Counted from the stretch's first letter, positions 51,790 to 59,843 are shown. The stretch: 64,000 bases of DNA from Metabacillus flavus (GCF_018283675.1 NZ_JAGVRK010000001.1:930001-994000); one strand, 5' to 3'. Notes: generated by a model not told the origin, from the sequence alone. Made by a program: numbers and translations.

Positions 51790-52125
51790 GTTTCCAATGG
51801 CAACCAGAAAACTCGCCGCACACGTTCTGGTGGTTCCGGGCTGGCTTACCTTATGGATTGCTATTTTTGCAGATGGCTCTGTTAAAGGCTAATGTTGATT
51901 TTTAACACCTGTTGATTGGAGTGGAAGGCGCGAGACTGCGGGAGCAGCGGGACAGGTGAGACCCCGCAGGCCCAAAGCGTTGAGGAGGCTCACCGCCCGC
52001 CCCGCGGAAAGCGAGCGCCTGCAACGGAAATCAACAGCCAAGTTTAACAGAGCCTTGCAGATATGGGTGCGACGCTTCTGGTTACGCTGAACGGATTGAG
52101 ATTGCTGAAGGTAAAGGATCGCTAA
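51790..52125 (+). pseudogene. cadA: cadA remnant (3' end of Cd2+/Zn2+ P-type ATPase), split by a MITE
   Basis: Before the MITE the sequence encodes LAAHVLVVPGWLTLWIAIFAD; after it MGATLLVTLNGLRLLKVKDR and a stop, which together are the last two TM helices and C-terminus of a CadA/ZntA-type ATPase. Deleting the MITE and one copy of the 8-bp repeat TTGCAGAT joins them in frame (IFAD-MGATL). The ATP-binding and metal domains are absent, so it is dead. Confidence 0.85.
51875..52054. mobile_element. MITE copy 3 (full length, 180 bp)
   Basis: Perfect 12-bp terminal inverted repeats GGCTCTGTTAAA / TTTAACAGAGCC with exact 8-bp target duplications TTGCAGAT at 51867-51874 and 52055-52062. The middle is GC-rich and highly self-complementary. 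No ORF. End sequence and 8-bp duplication resemble ISL3-family elements, which is the likeliest source of transposase. Confidence 0.92.
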
Positions 52126-52197
52126 TTACAGAATGATGGCACCGGAGCAGTTATTCAGGTGCTTTTTGTATAGTTTCCCTGCTGCGAAACGGCGGGA

Positions 52198-52285
52198 GTG
52201 GTGACTATTTAGGGTAATTGCTGACTAATAGAGGTTAATTGCTGACTAATTGAAGATAATTGCTGACTCACGAAAATAATGCTGA
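52198..52285. repeat. ~21-bp tandem repeat after the cad remnant
   Basis: TAATTGCTGACT starts at 52215, 52236 and 52257 (exactly 21 apart), flanked by a partial unit on each side (GTGACTATTTAGGG at 52201; TAATGCTGAAT at about 52277). Non-coding, between the remnant and the convergent NUDIX gene. Confidence 0.85.
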
Positions 52286-52289
52286 ATAT

Positions 52290-52327
52290 ACAAAAGGAGC
52301 GGGCCCGCAAGTATGGCCCCGCTCCTC
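52290..52327 (-). terminator. Terminator of NUDIX gene
   Basis: GGAGCGGG / CCCCGCTCC stem; the minus strand continues TTTTGTAT. Confidence 0.7.
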
Positions 52328-52741
52328 TTACTTTTCCAGTACATAAGGAATGGATGATTTCAGCAGCCCCTTTATTCCTTTGGGATGATAAGGCATCAAG
52401 CGATTGGCTGTCTCCCAGTCCATCCAGGCGATTTCATCAATGGTGGCGGTATCTTGAATAGCGATTTCCCCGCTCCTGATTTCTGCTTTAAACGTAAAGA
52501 AGAGAGCGTGAGCATCCATATTTTCGAGGAAAGACTCGTTCACGGAAAGCAAGTTACCTATTTGGACGGTAAGCCCTGTTTCTTCAAAGGCTTCCCGCTG
52601 AGCTGCAAGAGTGAGTGTTTCTCCTTTTTCCACGCCGCCGCCAGGCATTGACCAATCATCCCGTTTGCTGTTTTTCACCATTAGTATTCTCTCGTTTCTT
52701 TCGTCACAGATTAAAGAATAGACTACATCTACCCGTTTCAT
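52328..52741 (-). CDS. NUDIX hydrolase
   Basis: 137 aa. A complete Nudix box (GGVEKGETLTLAAQ then REAFEETGL, about residues 36-58) with the metal-binding Glu pair. Hydrolyses a nucleoside diphosphate linked to another moiety, but the substrate cannot be told. Strong ribosome-binding site (AGAGGG). Convergent with the cad remnant and tandem with the DinB gene. Confidence 0.87.
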   Translation of the reverse strand: MKRVDVVYSLICDERNERILMVKNSKRDDWSMPGGGVEKGETLTLAAQREAFEETGLTVQIGNLLSVNESFLENMDAHALFFTFKAEIRSGEIAIQDTATIDEIAWMDWETANRLMPYHPKGIKGLLKSSIPYVLEK

Positions 52742-52775
52742 ATGAAAATCCCTCTTTTCGGTTTATCGTAAACGT

Positions 52776-53228
52776 CTACTTGGCAGAGGCTATGATCTGC
52801 TTCATTGCCATGATTTGTCTGAGATGAAGCGATTCGTGCAAGACGGAAAAAGCTGCGGCATCAACAGCTGTGATGAATTCATGAACCGGTTCTTTTAAAG
52901 GCTGATTTAATCCTTCAGGAGAGTTTTTATTAATACGGGCTAGCCGGGCTTTAAGTGTTGAGACAAGCTCTGATAAAGACGGTAATTCTCCATCCCAATC
53001 CACTGGTTTTGTACCTGGAGAAAAAAGTACGCTTGGGAGCTGAACAGAGTGCTGGGGAAGTTCAAGCATAAAGTACTCCGCCTCTGTAATGATATGACGT
53101 AAATGCCATTTAATCGTATTGTTGAATCCATTTGGCTGAGTTGCTGCAATTTCCTCTGAAAGCTCTTCTGCCACTCCGATACTCCAGTTTCTTATCGTCT
53201 TAAACTGACTGAGAAGAATGGATGGCAT
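52776..53228 (-). CDS. DinB-superfamily protein (DinB_2)
   Basis: 150 aa four-helix bundle of the DinB/YfiT type. Three His residues for a metal site are spaced as in the family: H in KWHLRHIITEAEYF and H in SVLHESLHLRQIMAM. AGGAGGAAG ribosome-binding site. Many relatives are thiol-dependent transferases (bacillithiol), but no substrate is evident. The gene lies 35 bases upstream of the NUDIX gene on the same strand, probably co-transcribed. Confidence 0.83.
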   Translation of the reverse strand: MPSILLSQFKTIRNWSIGVAEELSEEIAATQPNGFNNTIKWHLRHIITEAEYFMLELPQHSVQLPSVLFSPGTKPVDWDGELPSLSELVSTLKARLARINKNSPEGLNQPLKEPVHEFITAVDAAAFSVLHESLHLRQIMAMKQIIASAK

Positions 53229-53314
53229 TTATCTTCCTCCTAAATTGCATTTTAACCTTCCTTCGTGGTTCAACGGCTGGATCCCTGCAGTTTTACAAAA
53301 AAACCTCTGGAGAA

Positions 53315-53346
53315 TCAAAAAAAGTGCAGGGCTGGCCCGCACTTCC
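53315..53346 (-). terminator. Terminator of MBL-fold gene
   Basis: AAGTGCAGGGC / GCCCGCACTT stem; the minus strand continues with a T run. Confidence 0.7.
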
Positions 53347-53348
53347 AA

Positions 53349-54107
53349 TTAAAACTTTATCGTTTCTCCATCTTCCGGGACCAAAGCCTTGCCGGACCAA
53401 TCCTTAGCAGAAAGAAATTCTCTCAAATCCCTCCTTGTCAGCAGACAGTGATTCAATGTTTCCATATGCGACACAACGATAATGGATTCAGAAGCGGCAT
53501 GATGGAGCTGCTCAATATCTTCTTTATCCATCGTAATAGTGCCGCCTTCAAGGAATTGTGCAGCTCCTCCGTTCACAACGATTACTTCAGGATTATGCTT
53601 TTGAAGGGCTTCTTTTACATCTTCACACCAGATAGTATCCCCGGCGATATACAATGTTTTTTCATCTGGATGGCTGAAAACCACTCCTGAAACCTGGCCA
53701 GTCATCTTTGTAATTTCGCCTCTCCCATGCTGGCCGCCCGTTTTTGTAATTTTAATGTCTCCAACGGTAATGGTCTCCCCAAGAGATTGTGCATGAACAA
53801 AACCATCTTGGCGAATGGCTGCTGCATCATTTTCGTTTTGAGCGTAAATACTGATTTCCTTTGGCAAATCTTTGATGGCTGCGTCATCATAGTGATCGGG
53901 ATGCAGATGAGTAACGATTACCGCATCCGCTTCAATAATTTCTTTGATTGGTACGGGCAGGCTGACCATTGGATTCCGTTTATCCTGATTAGGGGTGTTG
54001 GGAAACGGAGGCATGGCTCCTTTATCAGCAAAAAACGGGTCAATTAGAAAGGTTTTTCCTGCGTAATTTACAACTAATGTAGCATTGCGGATTAGACGAA
54101 TCTCCAT
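53349..54107 (-). CDS. Metallo-beta-lactamase-fold hydrolase (UlaG-like)
   Basis: 252 aa. Starts MEIRLIRNATLVVNYAGKTFLIDPFF and has the metal motif THLHPDHYDDAA (HxHxDH), GGQHGRGE and the later Asp in LYIAGDTIWC. Resembles the UlaG / YqjP-like MBL group that acts on lactones or phosphodiesters. Start 54107 behind AGGAGG; the longer ORF to 54182 is unsupported. Divergent from an Lrp-type regulator across 118 bases, which may control it. Confidence 0.83.
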   Translation of the reverse strand: MEIRLIRNATLVVNYAGKTFLIDPFFADKGAMPPFPNTPNQDKRNPMVSLPVPIKEIIEADAVIVTHLHPDHYDDAAIKDLPKEISIYAQNENDAAAIRQDGFVHAQSLGETITVGDIKITKTGGQHGRGEITKMTGQVSGVVFSHPDEKTLYIAGDTIWCEDVKEALQKHNPEVIVVNGGAAQFLEGGTITMDKEDIEQLHHAASESIIVVSHMETLNHCLLTRRDLREFLSAKDWSGKALVPEDGETIKF

Positions 54108-54225
54108 CTCAAGTTCCTCCTTTTGTATGATTCTCCTATAGGATAATATAAGAAGGGATATGACATACATAGATATAATCAAGAGTTTAAGCAGATATAC
54201 TTGAATTGTGAAAGAGGTGGAAGAA

Positions 54226-54648
54226 TTGCTTGATCAAACCGATCAAAGGATTATAAGCGAGCTCATGAAAAATGGCCGTATCACTATGAAGGAATTAGGA
54301 GAGAAGGTTCATTTAACGGGGCAGGCTGCTTCTTCAAGAGTAATCAAGCTTGAGGAGGAGGGGGTTATTGAAGGCTATACAATCCACCTCAATGAAAAGA
54401 AAGCAGGATACTCGATTCACGCTTTCCTAAACATATATACAAACAGCTTCAATCACCAGCCTTATTTAAATTACCTTTCTACTCAGAAGGAGTATGTGCT
54501 TAAAAATTTTAAGATTAGCGGAGACGGGTGTTATTTGCTCGAATGCCGGTTTCCGGGCAATGAGGAACTGGATGCCTTCTTAACGGGGTTAACCAGCCAC
54601 GTGAATTACAAGCTGTCCATCGTCATTAATGAGACACAAATTGTGTAA
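54226..54648 (+). CDS. Lrp/AsnC-family transcriptional regulator
   Basis: 140 aa from TTG 54226 (MLDQTDQRIISELM), where AGAGGTGG is 5-6 bases upstream; the GTG at 54208 has no ribosome-binding site. HTH at residues 20-45 (ITMKELGEKVHLTGQAASSRVIKLEEEGVI) followed by a RAM effector domain. Divergent from the MBL hydrolase, so likely controls that gene and/or itself. The effector is unknown. Confidence 0.85.
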   Translation: MLDQTDQRIISELMKNGRITMKELGEKVHLTGQAASSRVIKLEEEGVIEGYTIHLNEKKAGYSIHAFLNIYTNSFNHQPYLNYLSTQKEYVLKNFKISGDGCYLLECRFPGNEELDAFLTGLTSHVNYKLSIVINETQIV

Positions 54649-54736
54649 ATTTTTCGTTACATTTGATAGTCCATTATCCTCTCCCAGCATGTCCATGCTA
54701 CTATAAAGGTTGATTATAATAACGGAGGACTTTTAG

Positions 54737-55924
54737 ATGAATTCGCGTATTAAAACCTGGCTTGAGATTTTATTCGTGTCCTCTAAGCTCGGATGGACCT
54801 CCTTTGGCGGTCCAGTTGCCCATTTAGGGTATTTCCGGGAGGAGTATGTCAAAAAGAAAAAATGGCTGGATGACCAGTCTTATGCAGATATCGTAGCGCT
54901 GTGCCAGTTTCTCCCGGGACCTGCGAGCAGTCAGGTCGGCCTTTCCATCGGGCTGCTGCGGGGAGGCCTCGTTGGGAGTTTTCTATCATGGTTCGGTTTT
55001 ACCATGCCCTCTATCCTTATCCTGATCTTATGCGCATACTTGTTCAAGGGGACGGATGTTCATGACGCAGGCTGGCTGATGGGACTGAAAATTACAGCGG
55101 TAGCAGTAGTAGCGCAGGCTGTGATGGGAATGGGGAAATCACTTGCACCGGACAGACCGCGGATCGCAATCGCTGTTCTGGCTGCAATCGGTGCCCTTTT
55201 CGTTCCATCAGCATGGGGGCAGATTGCAATTATTGCAGGATCGGCTGCTGCGGGTTATATGCTATATAAAAGAGAAGAAGTTCCTGCCGTGCCTAAGCTT
55301 GTCCTTTCAATCGGTAAAAAAACAGCTGCAGCTTCACTCTTATTGTTTGTTTTGCTGCTTGTGCTCCTGCCCATTATCCGGCAGACATTCCCAGGGACCT
55401 ATATCGCTTTATTTGACGTATTTTACCGTGTCGGTTCCCTCGTATTCGGCGGCGGTCATGTCGTCCTGCCGATGCTTGAAAAAGAGGTAGTTCCTGCAGG
55501 CTGGATGACACAGGATGTGTTTCTTGCCGGATACGGGGCCGCACAGGCAGTTCCTGGCCCGCTTTTTACACTTGCTGGTTATATCGGTGCGATCATCTCT
55601 GATGTTCCCGGAGCCTTAATCGCGACCGCTGCTATGTTTCTGCCTTCATTTTTGCTCGTCATCGGAGTTCTTCCTTTTTGGAGCAGCATCCGCGGAAAAA
55701 AGGGAGTGCAGGCAGCCCTCATGGGAGTAAATGCTGCGGTGGTTGGCATTCTGCTTGCCGCCTTGTATGATCCTGTTTTTACAAGTGCCGTTGATTCAGC
55801 TGCCTCTTTTGCTCTGGCCCTTGTCTCCTTTGCTTTTCTCGTTTATTGGAAGCTGCCGCCATGGCTAGTCGTGGCACTTACCATAATCGGCGGCACATTG
55901 ATGAAGCAAATTGGAGTGCTTTAA
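54737..55924 (+). CDS. chrA: Chromate transporter ChrA
   Basis: 395 aa long-chain CHR protein, made of two homologous halves with about 10-12 TM helices. Signatures are SKLGWTSFGGPVAHLG and CQFLPGPASSQVG in the N-half and GSLVFGGGHVVLPMLE and AQAVPGPLFTLAGYIG in the C-half. Exports chromate, driven by the proton-motive force. GGAGGAC ribosome-binding site. No CHR-associated regulator adjoins. Confidence 0.9.
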   Translation: MNSRIKTWLEILFVSSKLGWTSFGGPVAHLGYFREEYVKKKKWLDDQSYADIVALCQFLPGPASSQVGLSIGLLRGGLVGSFLSWFGFTMPSILILILCAYLFKGTDVHDAGWLMGLKITAVAVVAQAVMGMGKSLAPDRPRIAIAVLAAIGALFVPSAWGQIAIIAGSAAAGYMLYKREEVPAVPKLVLSIGKKTAAASLLLFVLLLVLLPIIRQTFPGTYIALFDVFYRVGSLVFGGGHVVLPMLEKEVVPAGWMTQDVFLAGYGAAQAVPGPLFTLAGYIGAIISDVPGALIATAAMFLPSFLLVIGVLPFWSSIRGKKGVQAALMGVNAAVVGILLAALYDPVFTSAVDSAASFALALVSFAFLVYWKLPPWLVVALTIIGGTLMKQIGVL

Positions 55925-55968
55925 AAAAACAATATGATATACTAACCGGCAAAGGAAGGTGATTTCTT

Positions 55969-56085
55969 ATGAATAGTAAACAGTCCATCCTAAAAAAAGT
56001 TGTGGATTATGCGAGAAGGAATCCTGAACAGACAAAAAAAGCAATCAATCTGGTAACCAAAACTTTAAAAAATCGAAAAAAATAA
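55969..56085 (+). CDS. Small basic protein, 38 aa
   Basis: Short ORF with an excellent ribosome-binding site (AAGGAAGGTGA). The 38-aa peptide (MNSKQSILKKVVDYARRNPEQ ..., ending NRKK) is highly basic and helical. No known family, but it begins 44 bases after chrA in the same direction. Likely a real small protein, perhaps DNA-, RNA- or membrane-binding; unproven. Confidence 0.6.
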   Translation: MNSKQSILKKVVDYARRNPEQTKKAINLVTKTLKNRKK

Positions 56086-56188
56086 ATGTGCAGATGGCCT
56101 TTACTGGTCATCTTTTTTTACTTCCTCATATTATCTTCTTTTTTTGGAAAAATAACTGTATCTATTTATTTTGAAAAGAGGAATCAGC

Positions 56189-57163
56189 ATGAAACCAATG
56201 TCTTCATCCGAATATGCAAATTTATGGTCCACTTATCAGAAAAAGACGATGGTGCTCCGGATCATGGAGCATGCTCTTCAAGTTACCACCCAAAAAGATA
56301 TTCAGTCCATCTTACGGTATGCACATCAGGAAGAGACGAAATTTGTAAAAGAAATTACTCAGCTGCTTCAAAAAGAGGGGGCTTGTATTCCTGAAGGATT
56401 TGATGAGACTGATGTAAACCGGAATGCGGATCGGCTGTTCGACCAATATTATTATATCCGGTTTCTGCGGATGCTGATGAAGCTTGGTATTGCTCTTAAT
56501 GCCATACATTTGACAATGGCCTATAGAAATGATGTACACGACTTCTTTTCAAGGACTTCCGCCCACTCAAATAAAGTGTTTGGCATGTGTACAAATTGTT
56601 TGCTCCAAGTAGGGAACGGAACGATTCCCCCAGTTATTCAAATGCCGGATCACCCAAAATACGTAGTAGATGAAAAGTACCTGTCTGGATTTCATTTTAG
56701 AAAAAGACACCTCAACGCATCTGAAGTGTCCATTATCTACCATATTATTGAAAATAATAACTTCGGTGCACAGCTGATGAATGGGCTGTCTAAAGGAGTG
56801 CAGCACTCCGATGTAAGAAAATACCTTCAAAAGGGGCAGGAGCTGTCCATTGATTTGTATCAATCATATGCAAAGGTATTGCAGGAGAGCGGCATCTCTG
56901 TTCCGGCGCTGCCAGGTGCAGTTATCACTCAATCCAAAATGAGTCCGTATTCTGATAAGCTCATCATGTATCTAGTTAACCTTCTTTGCAGCTTTGGATT
57001 AACAAGCAATGCGCTTGGTACAACCTTCAGTCTCCGTCCGGACCTTCCGCTGAAAATGGCATTGGCCGCAAGAGATATTTTCTCCTTTGCCAAAGAAGGC
57101 GCGAAAATCATGATTGAGCACCAATGGATGGAGGAAGTGCCGGAAGCCATTGTGAAGGATTAG
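56189..57163 (+). CDS. DUF3231 family protein
   Basis: 324 aa made of two copies of a four-helix module (residues about 1-160 and 170-320; VLRIMEHALQVTTQKDIQSI and SIIYHIIENNNFGAQLM). DUF3231 proteins are common in spore formers, often as double modules; a ferritin-like fold is suspected. Start 56189 behind AGAGGA. A TPP riboswitch for the next gene begins 50 bases past its stop. Function unknown. Confidence 0.78.
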   Translation: MKPMSSSEYANLWSTYQKKTMVLRIMEHALQVTTQKDIQSILRYAHQEETKFVKEITQLLQKEGACIPEGFDETDVNRNADRLFDQYYYIRFLRMLMKLGIALNAIHLTMAYRNDVHDFFSRTSAHSNKVFGMCTNCLLQVGNGTIPPVIQMPDHPKYVVDEKYLSGFHFRKRHLNASEVSIIYHIIENNNFGAQLMNGLSKGVQHSDVRKYLQKGQELSIDLYQSYAKVLQESGISVPALPGAVITQSKMSPYSDKLIMYLVNLLCSFGLTSNALGTTFSLRPDLPLKMALAARDIFSFAKEGAKIMIEHQWMEEVPEAIVKD

Positions 57164-57215
57164 TTGTACTTTTTTCTGTAGATGTTATGATGAATCTGGA
57201 AAATAAAATACCGCA

Positions 57216-57308
57216 CACCACTAGGGGAGCCTAACGAATAGGCTGAGACCGAAATATCTTCGGGACCCTTGGAACCTGATCTGGTTTGAACCAGCGGAGG
57301 GAAGTGGA
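57216..57308 (+). promoter_or_regulatory. TPP (THI-box) riboswitch
   Basis: Complete thi-box: closing helix ACCACT / AGTGG, GGGGAGCC, CTGAGA, GACCC, TTGGAACCTGATCTGG and CCAGCG-AGGGAAG in order. Followed by a terminator (57332-57362) and tenA, so excess TPP should stop transcription. Confidence 0.95.
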
Positions 57309-57331
57309 AGATTGTTTTTTTATAATCTTTC

Positions 57332-57362
57332 CCGCTCTTATCCGTTAAGAGCGGTTTTTTAT
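57332..57362 (+). terminator. Expression-platform terminator of TPP riboswitch
   Basis: CCGCTCTTA / TAAGAGCGG 9-bp stem, 5-nt loop, then TTTTTT; 33 bases before the tenA start. Confidence 0.88.
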
Positions 57363-57394
57363 TTTTACATAAAGAAAGCAGGGGGAATTCGGAG

Positions 57395-58081
57395 ATGTCA
57401 TCTTTTACAGAACAGTTAAGAAAAGCAGCCGATTCAATTTGGGAGGCAAACTTCAACCACCCGTTTGTTAAAGGAATCGGCGATGGAACACTGCCGCTGG
57501 AAAACTTTCGTTACTATGTCATGCAGGATGCGTATTACTTATCCCACTTTGCCAAAGTTCAGGCGCTCGCAGGGGGAAAGGCGGACGATCTTCATGTAAC
57601 AGCGCGAATGGCCTTCCATGCTCAGGGAACCTATGAAGCAGAATTATCACTTCATGAGAAATTCTCAGCACTGCTCGGCATTACAGAAGAAGAAAAACGG
57701 GCATTTGAACCATCACCAACTGCATATGCCTACACATCCCATATGTACCGATCTGCCATCAATGGAAGCCTCGGCGAAATCATTGCCTGTATCCTGCCAT
57801 GCTATTGGATTTACTATGAAATTGGCGAGAGATTGAAAGAGTGCAAGCCTCAAGAACCGATCTATCAGGAATGGATCGCGGCCTATGGAGGCGAATGGTT
57901 CAAAGAACTAGTATTTGAACAGCTTGAGCGTCTGGATCAGCTGGCCCTGGAGGCATCTGAAAAAGAACGCCAGAAAATGGTCCGGCATTTTACGCTCAGC
58001 TGCAAATACGAACTGGCATTTTGGGAAATGGCCTATACGATGGAACAATGGCCGGATGCGGCAGCTGTTGAGGGGCAGTAA
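57395..58081 (+). CDS. tenA: Aminopyrimidine aminohydrolase / thiaminase II TenA
   Basis: 228 aa helical TenA-fold enzyme that releases HMP from thiamin breakdown products for salvage. Catalytic Cys136 in ILPCYWIY and Glu206/Glu211 in YELAFWEMAY are present, with N-terminal FNHPFVKGIGDGTLP and the HxxxE/F helix. GGGGGAATTCGG ribosome-binding site. It stands alone behind its own TPP riboswitch rather than in a thi operon. The convergent DUF gene ends 279 bases downstream. Confidence 0.93.
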   Translation: MSSFTEQLRKAADSIWEANFNHPFVKGIGDGTLPLENFRYYVMQDAYYLSHFAKVQALAGGKADDLHVTARMAFHAQGTYEAELSLHEKFSALLGITEEEKRAFEPSPTAYAYTSHMYRSAINGSLGEIIACILPCYWIYYEIGERLKECKPQEPIYQEWIAAYGGEWFKELVFEQLERLDQLALEASEKERQKMVRHFTLSCKYELAFWEMAYTMEQWPDAAAVEGQ

Positions 58082-58084
58082 GAG

Positions 58085-58270
58085 TGGAGACGCCGATAAG
58101 GGAGTGTCTGATAAAAAGAGCGGAGTGTCCGATATCCATGCGCGAGCGAGCGATATCCCCTCGCATGTGTCTGATAAAAAGCCGAGTGTGCGATATCAGG
58201 CCATGAACGTCCGATAAAAAAGCGGAGTGTCCGTGTGCCATGAGCACCCGATAAAAAGCCAAGTTTCTGT
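58085..58270. repeat. Degenerate ~20-bp tandem repeat after tenA
   Basis: About nine units of roughly GTGTCCGATAAAAAGCGGA, some with GATATC in place of GATAAA, at 17-23-base steps. It starts 4 bases after the tenA stop and lies between convergent genes. A plus-frame and minus-frame ORF cross it without stops, but codon use is nonsense-like. Confidence 0.8.
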
Positions 58271-58317
58271 TATCCTGCCACGAAAGATTAAAAGAAGAGC
58301 TAAGAGTCTCTCCGCAA

Positions 58318-58350
58318 AAAAAACCGGCTTCCAACAGGAGGCCGGCCTTT
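58318..58350. terminator. Bidirectional terminator between tenA and convergent gene
   Basis: CCGGCTTCC / GGAGGCCGG stem with a 4-nt loop; A and T tracts on both sides. Confidence 0.75.
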
Positions 58351-58360
58351 TCTCAATCAA

Positions 58361-58714
58361 TTAATCAACTACTTCATCATCAAATGGGTTAATCACGTAA
58401 ATATAACCGTGGGCTAAATCAATCCGGAGGATCCATTCCCATGGAACGTCCAGTCTTTTATAAATAGTTTTCCAAAACTCAGCGGATTTCGTTTCAAATT
58501 CCAGGTATTCCTGCAGCAGCTCCTTATAGGAAGCTCCCTGAATCTGGATGTTTGAATCCATTAGACGCATGTGGGCGAGGTGCCTGCACTCCAATTCCTG
58601 GGCCAACTGAAGCTCTTCCTGTGTGGCTGTTCCAATAACGGTGCCGTCCTCAGGTATTGCCGCAAAAACGTTTACATTTTCATCTACTGTAACTGGCTGT
58701 TCGTCGAAGCGCAT
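58361..58714 (-). CDS. Hypothetical protein, 117 aa
   Basis: Acidic soluble protein (MRFDEQPVTVDENVNVFAAIPE ...) ending EWILRIDLAHGYIYVINPFDDEVVD. A helical central part with no known motif. AGGAGG ribosome-binding site. Probably monocistronic; no function assigned. Confidence 0.65.
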   Translation of the reverse strand: MRFDEQPVTVDENVNVFAAIPEDGTVIGTATQEELQLAQELECRHLAHMRLMDSNIQIQGASYKELLQEYLEFETKSAEFWKTIYKRLDVPWEWILRIDLAHGYIYVINPFDDEVVD

Positions 58715-58877
58715 GAGTCATTTCCTCCTTGTTTTGGAATAGGATGGTTCTCCCCTATCATACATGAAAAGTTTCAATAATGACATGAATAATCATTGGG
58801 TTTGATGAAGGATATTTCGGGAAAACAGGCAGTACGGACATCAGACATTTCATCAATGAATAGGGAGGCGCTTTTTA

Positions 58878-59357
58878 ATGTTCGAGCTTCGGGACGTTGT
58901 GACACTGCTTTGGTCACTTTGCATTGTTTTGCCGATCGCATCATTTGTTCATCAATTAGGCCATACCGTTATGGCGCTTGCCTTTGGCGGAAAAGGGACA
59001 TTCACAATTGGAAGAGGGAAACCGCTTTTTACGTTTAAAAACCTGACGGTAAAACGTCTTTATTTTTTGGATTCTTTTTGCCAGTATGAAGGCCTTAGGT
59101 ATGATAATCGGGCCACGCATGCCATGGTATATGGAGGGGGGGCGCTTTTTAATCTTCTGTCCATCTTGCTGGTTAATCTGCTTATTGTGCAGAATGTATT
59201 AGAGCCGCATTTGTTTTTCTATCAGTTTGCTTATTTTTCAAGCTACTATGTCATTTTCGCTCTTCTCCCTGTCCGATATTCAGAGGATCATCCAAGTGAT
59301 GGAATGGCGATTTATGAAGTTCTCCGTCATGGACGCAAATGCGATCATATTGATTAA
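58878..59357 (+). CDS. M50-like membrane protein with HQxxH instead of HExxH
   Basis: 159 aa with three or four TM segments resembling the site-2 metalloprotease (M50) core. The first motif reads FVHQLGHTVMAL, where active enzymes have HExxH: the catalytic Glu is Gln. A second motif with Asp (SDGMAIYEVLR) is near the C-terminus as in M50 proteins. So it is probably an inactive relative or a chaperone-like variant. GGGAGG ribosome-binding site. Bordered by a terminator and a convergent ferritin-like gene. Confidence 0.6.
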   Translation: MFELRDVVTLLWSLCIVLPIASFVHQLGHTVMALAFGGKGTFTIGRGKPLFTFKNLTVKRLYFLDSFCQYEGLRYDNRATHAMVYGGGALFNLLSILLVNLLIVQNVLEPHLFFYQFAYFSSYYVIFALLPVRYSEDHPSDGMAIYEVLRHGRKCDHID

Positions 59358-59376
59358 TAGAAAAATTGCCCGGTAC

Positions 59377-59400
59377 GAAAAAAACCGCCATCAGGCGGTA
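59377..59400 (-). terminator. Terminator of ferritin-like gene
   Basis: ACCGCC / GGCGGT stem with loop ATCA; the minus strand continues TTTTTTT. Confidence 0.75.
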
Positions 59401-59402
59401 AA

Positions 59403-59843
59403 TTAAATTTTTGTTAAGTAGTATAAGAACCATACAGCATGGTTTTGCTCATCCGCCGCCGCTCTTTTGAAAATGCGCTTTATGTACGCATTAGTGGCTT
59501 TATCTGATATGTCCAGATAGAAATCAACAGTTTCCTGTTCATCCTTGAAAGCGGCATTAAGCCCTTTCTCATAGGTTGAGGGACATTCTTCAATTTGCTT
59601 CGGTTTGTGCTGGCGTCCTGTCAGCGACAGATAAATCTGCGAAAACTCCTCATAATGCCTCCTTTCATCCTTCTGAATTTCAAGAATTTTTTCCCGCTGT
59701 TCCTGAGTTGGTGCTTGCTTTGCTAGAACTTCATAGCAATTAATCGCGCTGTATTCCCCATCAATTGCTTTTGCAATTTCTTTGGCAAGCAATGCATTCT
59801 GGTTCATTTGGCGCTGGTATTCCTCGTAATATGGATACTGCAT
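59403..59843 (-). CDS. Ferritin-like diiron-type protein (rubrerythrin-like, YhjR-like)
   Basis: 146 aa four-helix bundle. ExxH pairs needed for a diiron site are present: GEYSAINCYEVL, KDERRHYEEF, DEQETVDFYL and ADEQNHAVWF. No rubredoxin domain follows, so it is a short form. Resembles B. subtilis YhjR. May bind iron or reduce peroxide, but activity is unproven. AAGGGGG ribosome-binding site. Confidence 0.78.
   Translation of the reverse strand: MQYPYYEEYQRQMNQNALLAKEIAKAIDGEYSAINCYEVLAKQAPTQEQREKILEIQKDERRHYEEFSQIYLSLTGRQHKPKQIEECPSTYEKGLNAAFKDEQETVDFYLDISDKATNAYIKRIFKRAAADEQNHAVWFLYYLTKI

Noticed and set aside
51900-52040. Structured non-coding RNA in the GC-rich core between cad remnant and NUDIX gene
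   Set aside because: The self-complementary core belongs to the MITE and recurs (in part) at the other copies, so it is element structure rather than a local RNA gene.
56086-56170. Upstream ORF 56086-56394 overlapping the DUF3231 start
   Set aside because: It is in another frame, has no ribosome-binding site and is hydrophobic by chance in AT-rich DNA.
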